Part shown: positions 54,923 to 64,000 of the stretch, in pieces
How the letters are laid out: every line of letters begins with the position of its first letter
How positions within the stretch are numbered: the first letter of the stretch is position 1
Assembly (NCBI RefSeq): GCF_031195445.1
Contig: NZ_CP133480.1
Span: 3,588,501 to 3,652,500, forward strand
Direction: 5' to 3'
Length of the DNA: 64,000 nt
Source: Acuticoccus sp. MNP-M23
GTDB lineage: Bacteria > Pseudomonadota > Alphaproteobacteria > Rhizobiales > Amorphaceae
The notes under the pieces: generated by a model
Told to the model about the DNA's origin: nothing
Seen by the model: the letters and a program-made list of their open reading frames with translations, nothing else
Database searches by the model: none
Made by a program: the position numbers and the translations under genes

Positions 54923-55477
54923 GTGGACAGAGCCGAAAAGCGCGAAATGGTAACCTTCCTCGATGAAGTGTTTGCCAATGCGGGCTCCGTGGTCGTGACC
55001 CAGTACGCGGGTCTTACCGTCGCCCAGATGACTGAACTTCGTCGCCAGACCAAAGCGGCTGGTGCCAAGTTCAAGGTCATCAAGAACAGGCTCGCCAAGA
55101 TTGCGTTGGACAATACCGACCGGACAGCGGCTGCGCCGATGTTCGTCGGACCGGTCGGCATCGCTTACGGGGAAGATCCCGTTGCGGCGCCGAAGGCACT
55201 GACCGAGTACGCGAAGAAGAACGAGAAGCTCATCATCATCGGCGGCCTCCTGGGCGCGTCGGCGATGGACGAGAGCGGTGTCAAGGCGCTTGCCTCGATG
55301 CCGCCCATCGAAGAGATGCGTTCGAAGCTTCTGGGTTGCATGCTGCAGCCCGCGTCGAACCTGGCGCGCGTTCTCAACCAGCCGGGCGAGAAGCTGGCAC
55401 GCCAGCTTAACGCGCCGGGTCAGAACCTCCTCGGTGTCCTTCAAGCGCAGAAGGCGAAACTGGAACAGGCGGCCTGA
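54923..55477 (+). CDS. rplJ: 50S ribosomal protein L10
   Basis: A 184-residue L10 starting DRAEKREMVTFLDEVFA at the GTG 54923, with GGAGAGA just upstream. KFKVIKNRLAKIA and the helical C-terminal L12-binding tail (NLLGVLQAQKAKLEQAA) are present. An open reading upstream into the leader is not family-like. It anchors L7/L12 dimers and regulates its own synthesis through the leader. Confidence 0.97.
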   Translation: MDRAEKREMVTFLDEVFANAGSVVVTQYAGLTVAQMTELRRQTKAAGAKFKVIKNRLAKIALDNTDRTAAAPMFVGPVGIAYGEDPVAAPKALTEYAKKNEKLIIIGGLLGASAMDESGVKALASMPPIEEMRSKLLGCMLQPASNLARVLNQPGEKLARQLNAPGQNLLGVLQAQKAKLEQAA

Positions 55478-55536
55478 GATCCCTCGGGACTGGCACACAC
55501 TGAACCGACAACCTAACTGTTAAACTGGAATAGAAA

Positions 55537-55923
55537 ATGGCAAATCTCGAAAGCCTGTACGAAGAACTGTCCAAGCTGACGGTCCTCGAAGTGTCCGAGC
55601 TCGTGAAGCAGCTCGAAGAAGGTTGGGGCGTGTCCGCTGCTGCGGCTGCTCCTGCCATGATGGCAATGCCGGCAGCTGGTGGCGGCGATGCCGCTGCGGC
55701 CGCTGAAGAGAAGACCGAATTTGACGTCGTTCTCGAGTCCGCTGGTGACAAGAAGATCAACGTCATTAAGGAAGTCCGCGGCATCACGGGTCTCGGCCTG
55801 AAGGAAGCCAAGGACCTCGTCGAAGGCGCTCCGAAGCCCGTCAAGGAAGGCGCTTCCAAGGAAGAAGCCGAGACGATCAAGAAGAAGCTGGAAGAAGCCG
55901 GCGCCAAGGTTTCGCTTAAGTAA
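55537..55923 (+). CDS. rplL: 50S ribosomal protein L7/L12
   Basis: A 128-residue acidic stalk protein: N-terminal dimer domain ([20 protein letters not shown]), an alanine-rich hinge (about residues 38-55), and the C-terminal factor-binding domain ([18 protein letters not shown]). It is a multicopy protein, so relative overproduction is expected. Confidence 0.98.
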   Translation: MANLESLYEELSKLTVLEVSELVKQLEEGWGVSAAAAAPAMMAMPAAGGGDAAAAAEEKTEFDVVLESAGDKKINVIKEVRGITGLGLKEAKDLVEGAPKPVKEGASKEEAETIKKKLEEAGAKVSLK

Positions 55924-56012
55924 GCGACGCTTGCCAGCAGCCTGCGCCTCATTGCGCGGGCCGCGCCGAGCCGTTCCGGCTCACCCGGTGGCAACACCGC
56001 CGGACAAGTCTA

Positions 56013-56036
56013 GCCGACGCCTCACGGGGCGTCGGC
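56013..56036 (+). terminator. Attenuator-like hairpin between rplL and rpoB
   Basis: GCCGACGCC (56013-56021) and GGCGTCGGC (56028-56036) form a perfect 9-bp stem with a 6-base loop, followed by CTTT. The short T-run predicts partial termination, like the known attenuator between rplL and rpoB in Escherichia coli. It lies 74 bases before rpoB. Confidence 0.6.
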
Positions 56037-56109
56037 CTTTCGCGTCGTTAGGGGCAGCGGCGCGTCACGCGCGCGGACAATCCGCGCGAAGAAGGGGCAA
56101 GAACACGAT

Positions 56110-60249
<4,140 letters not shown>

Positions 60250-60268
60250 GCAGGGGGCTGCGGCGGCA

Positions 60269-61021
60269 ATGCTGGTTTCCTATCGTCACGAATTCATTTT
60301 CGTGAAGACGCGGAAGACGGCAGGTTCCGCCGTGGAGCTCGCCTTCGAGCCGTTCGTGAGGTCGCCGGACGCTGCGGTGTCCGGCACCCGCGACAGCTTT
60401 GCCACCGCGCAATGCGTAACGCGCGACGGCATCATCGGCGCTCGCAGCCAGGCCTTCAAAGAGAAAGCGACCTATTTTGACCACATGCAGGCGCGCGATA
60501 TCCGCCGGATGGTCGGCGCCGACGTGTGGTCGCGCTTTTTCAAGTTCTGCACCATCCGCAACCCGTGGGACAAAACTGTATCCGCGTTCTATTTCGCCCG
60601 GCCTGCGGTTCGGGAGAAGACTGTCAGTAAACAGATTGAGATATTTCGAGCTTGGCTCGGACGAGATGACGTCAGAAAATTACGCGACCGTGATATATAC
60701 TACATCAAAGATCGACCGGCGATGGATGATTACATCCGATTTCATCGGCTCTCTGAAGATGTTGAGCGCATTGCCGACAAACTCCGCTTGCCCGTCGAAA
60801 ATCTACCCGAAATTCATCGTCAATCCCGCAACCGGGCAATCGCATACGCGGACTTTTACGACGATTCCGCGCGCGAGCGTGTCGCGGACATGTACAGGTG
60901 CGAAATCGCCGATTTCGGTTGGCGTTTCGAGGGCGACGAGGACATCGCGTTTCCGAAGCCTTCTCGCCTCCCGGTGCAATCCGAGCTCGTCGGCCGCCTT
61001 GGCGCATGGCTCGGGCGCTGA
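60269..61021 (+). CDS. Sulfotransferase-family protein inserted between rpoB and rpoC
   Basis: A 250-residue protein of the sulfotransferase_2-like group. A PAPS 5'-phosphosulfate loop is readable as VKTRKTAGSAVELAF (residues 12-26), and the 3'-phosphate site as CTIRNPWDKTVSAF with Arg97 and Ser105. It would sulfate a glycan or other acceptor. It starts 19 bp after rpoB. The stretch 60590-60860 is noticeably richer in A+T than rpoB or rpoC, which suggests horizontal acquisition. It lacks a signal peptide. Confidence 0.8.
   Translation: MLVSYRHEFIFVKTRKTAGSAVELAFEPFVRSPDAAVSGTRDSFATAQCVTRDGIIGARSQAFKEKATYFDHMQARDIRRMVGADVWSRFFKFCTIRNPWDKTVSAFYFARPAVREKTVSKQIEIFRAWLGRDDVRKLRDRDIYYIKDRPAMDDYIRFHRLSEDVERIADKLRLPVENLPEIHRQSRNRAIAYADFYDDSARERVADMYRCEIADFGWRFEGDEDIAFPKPSRLPVQSELVGRLGAWLGR

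Positions 61022-64000
<2,979 letters not shown>

Overview
The window is a high-GC (roughly 65 %), gene-dense piece of an alphaproteobacterial chromosome. Several things point to the order Hyphomicrobiales (Rhizobiales): HdaA with a beta-clamp motif, a divergent purM, ppk-ppx coupling, a FeuP/FeuQ-type two-component pair, DUF1491 and DUF2155 genes, an N-acetylglutaminylglutamine amide (NAGGN) osmolyte operon, and a complete Rhodobacter-type gene transfer agent (GTA) cluster. The genus cannot be fixed from the sequence alone.

Layout. (1) 1-5447: housekeeping block with purM (minus, cut by the left edge), hdaA, ppk and ppx. (2) 5457-15777: accessory block. A fused dipeptide-type ABC ATPase gene runs divergently from a nine-gene same-strand operon encoding a family-5 binding protein, two permeases, an MFS transporter, two tandem isochorismatase-fold amidohydrolases, a pair of mutually homologous half-size membrane proteins and a third isochorismatase-fold enzyme. 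It reads as an uptake and amide-hydrolysis system for an unknown small molecule. (3) 15838-22051: tRNA-Leu(TAA), the NAGGN operon (amidotransferase, GNAT/ATP-grasp synthetase, M42 peptidase) and rnd. (4) 22098-24720: gpt, a small secreted protein, a peptidoglycan-binding protein, DUF1491 and a YcgN-type cysteine-cluster protein.

(5) 24730-43405: GTA-like cluster with a near-consensus promoter, TerS, TerL, portal, two mini-genes, prohead protease, capsid, connector and tail genes up to the large gp15 tail protein. It continues into a long tail fibre with a self-cleaving S74 domain and a lysis cassette made of a tail-anchored endolysin and an overlapping Rz/Rz1-like spanin pair. No integrase, repressor or replication gene is present, which favours a domesticated GTA over a prophage. 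At least two strong intrinsic terminators lie inside the cluster.

(6) 43454-50517: PepSY-like secreted protein, FeuP/FeuQ-like two-component system, lipoprotein, valS, a methyltransferase and a DUF2155 protein. (7) 50582-52249: tRNA-Gly(TCC), a GlsB-type membrane protein, a nucleotidyl-cyclase/FHA protein with non-canonical substrate residues, and tRNA-Trp. (8) 52474-64000: the transcription/translation superoperon secE-nusG-rplK-rplA-rplJ-rplL-rpoB-rpoC (rpoC cut by the right edge). Here rpoB and rpoC are separated by a lower-GC sulfotransferase-like gene and a structured 396-bp leader.

The observations most worth following are the isochorismatase/half-permease operon, the sulfotransferase between rpoB and rpoC, the lysis cassette attached to the GTA, and the non-canonical cyclase-FHA protein.
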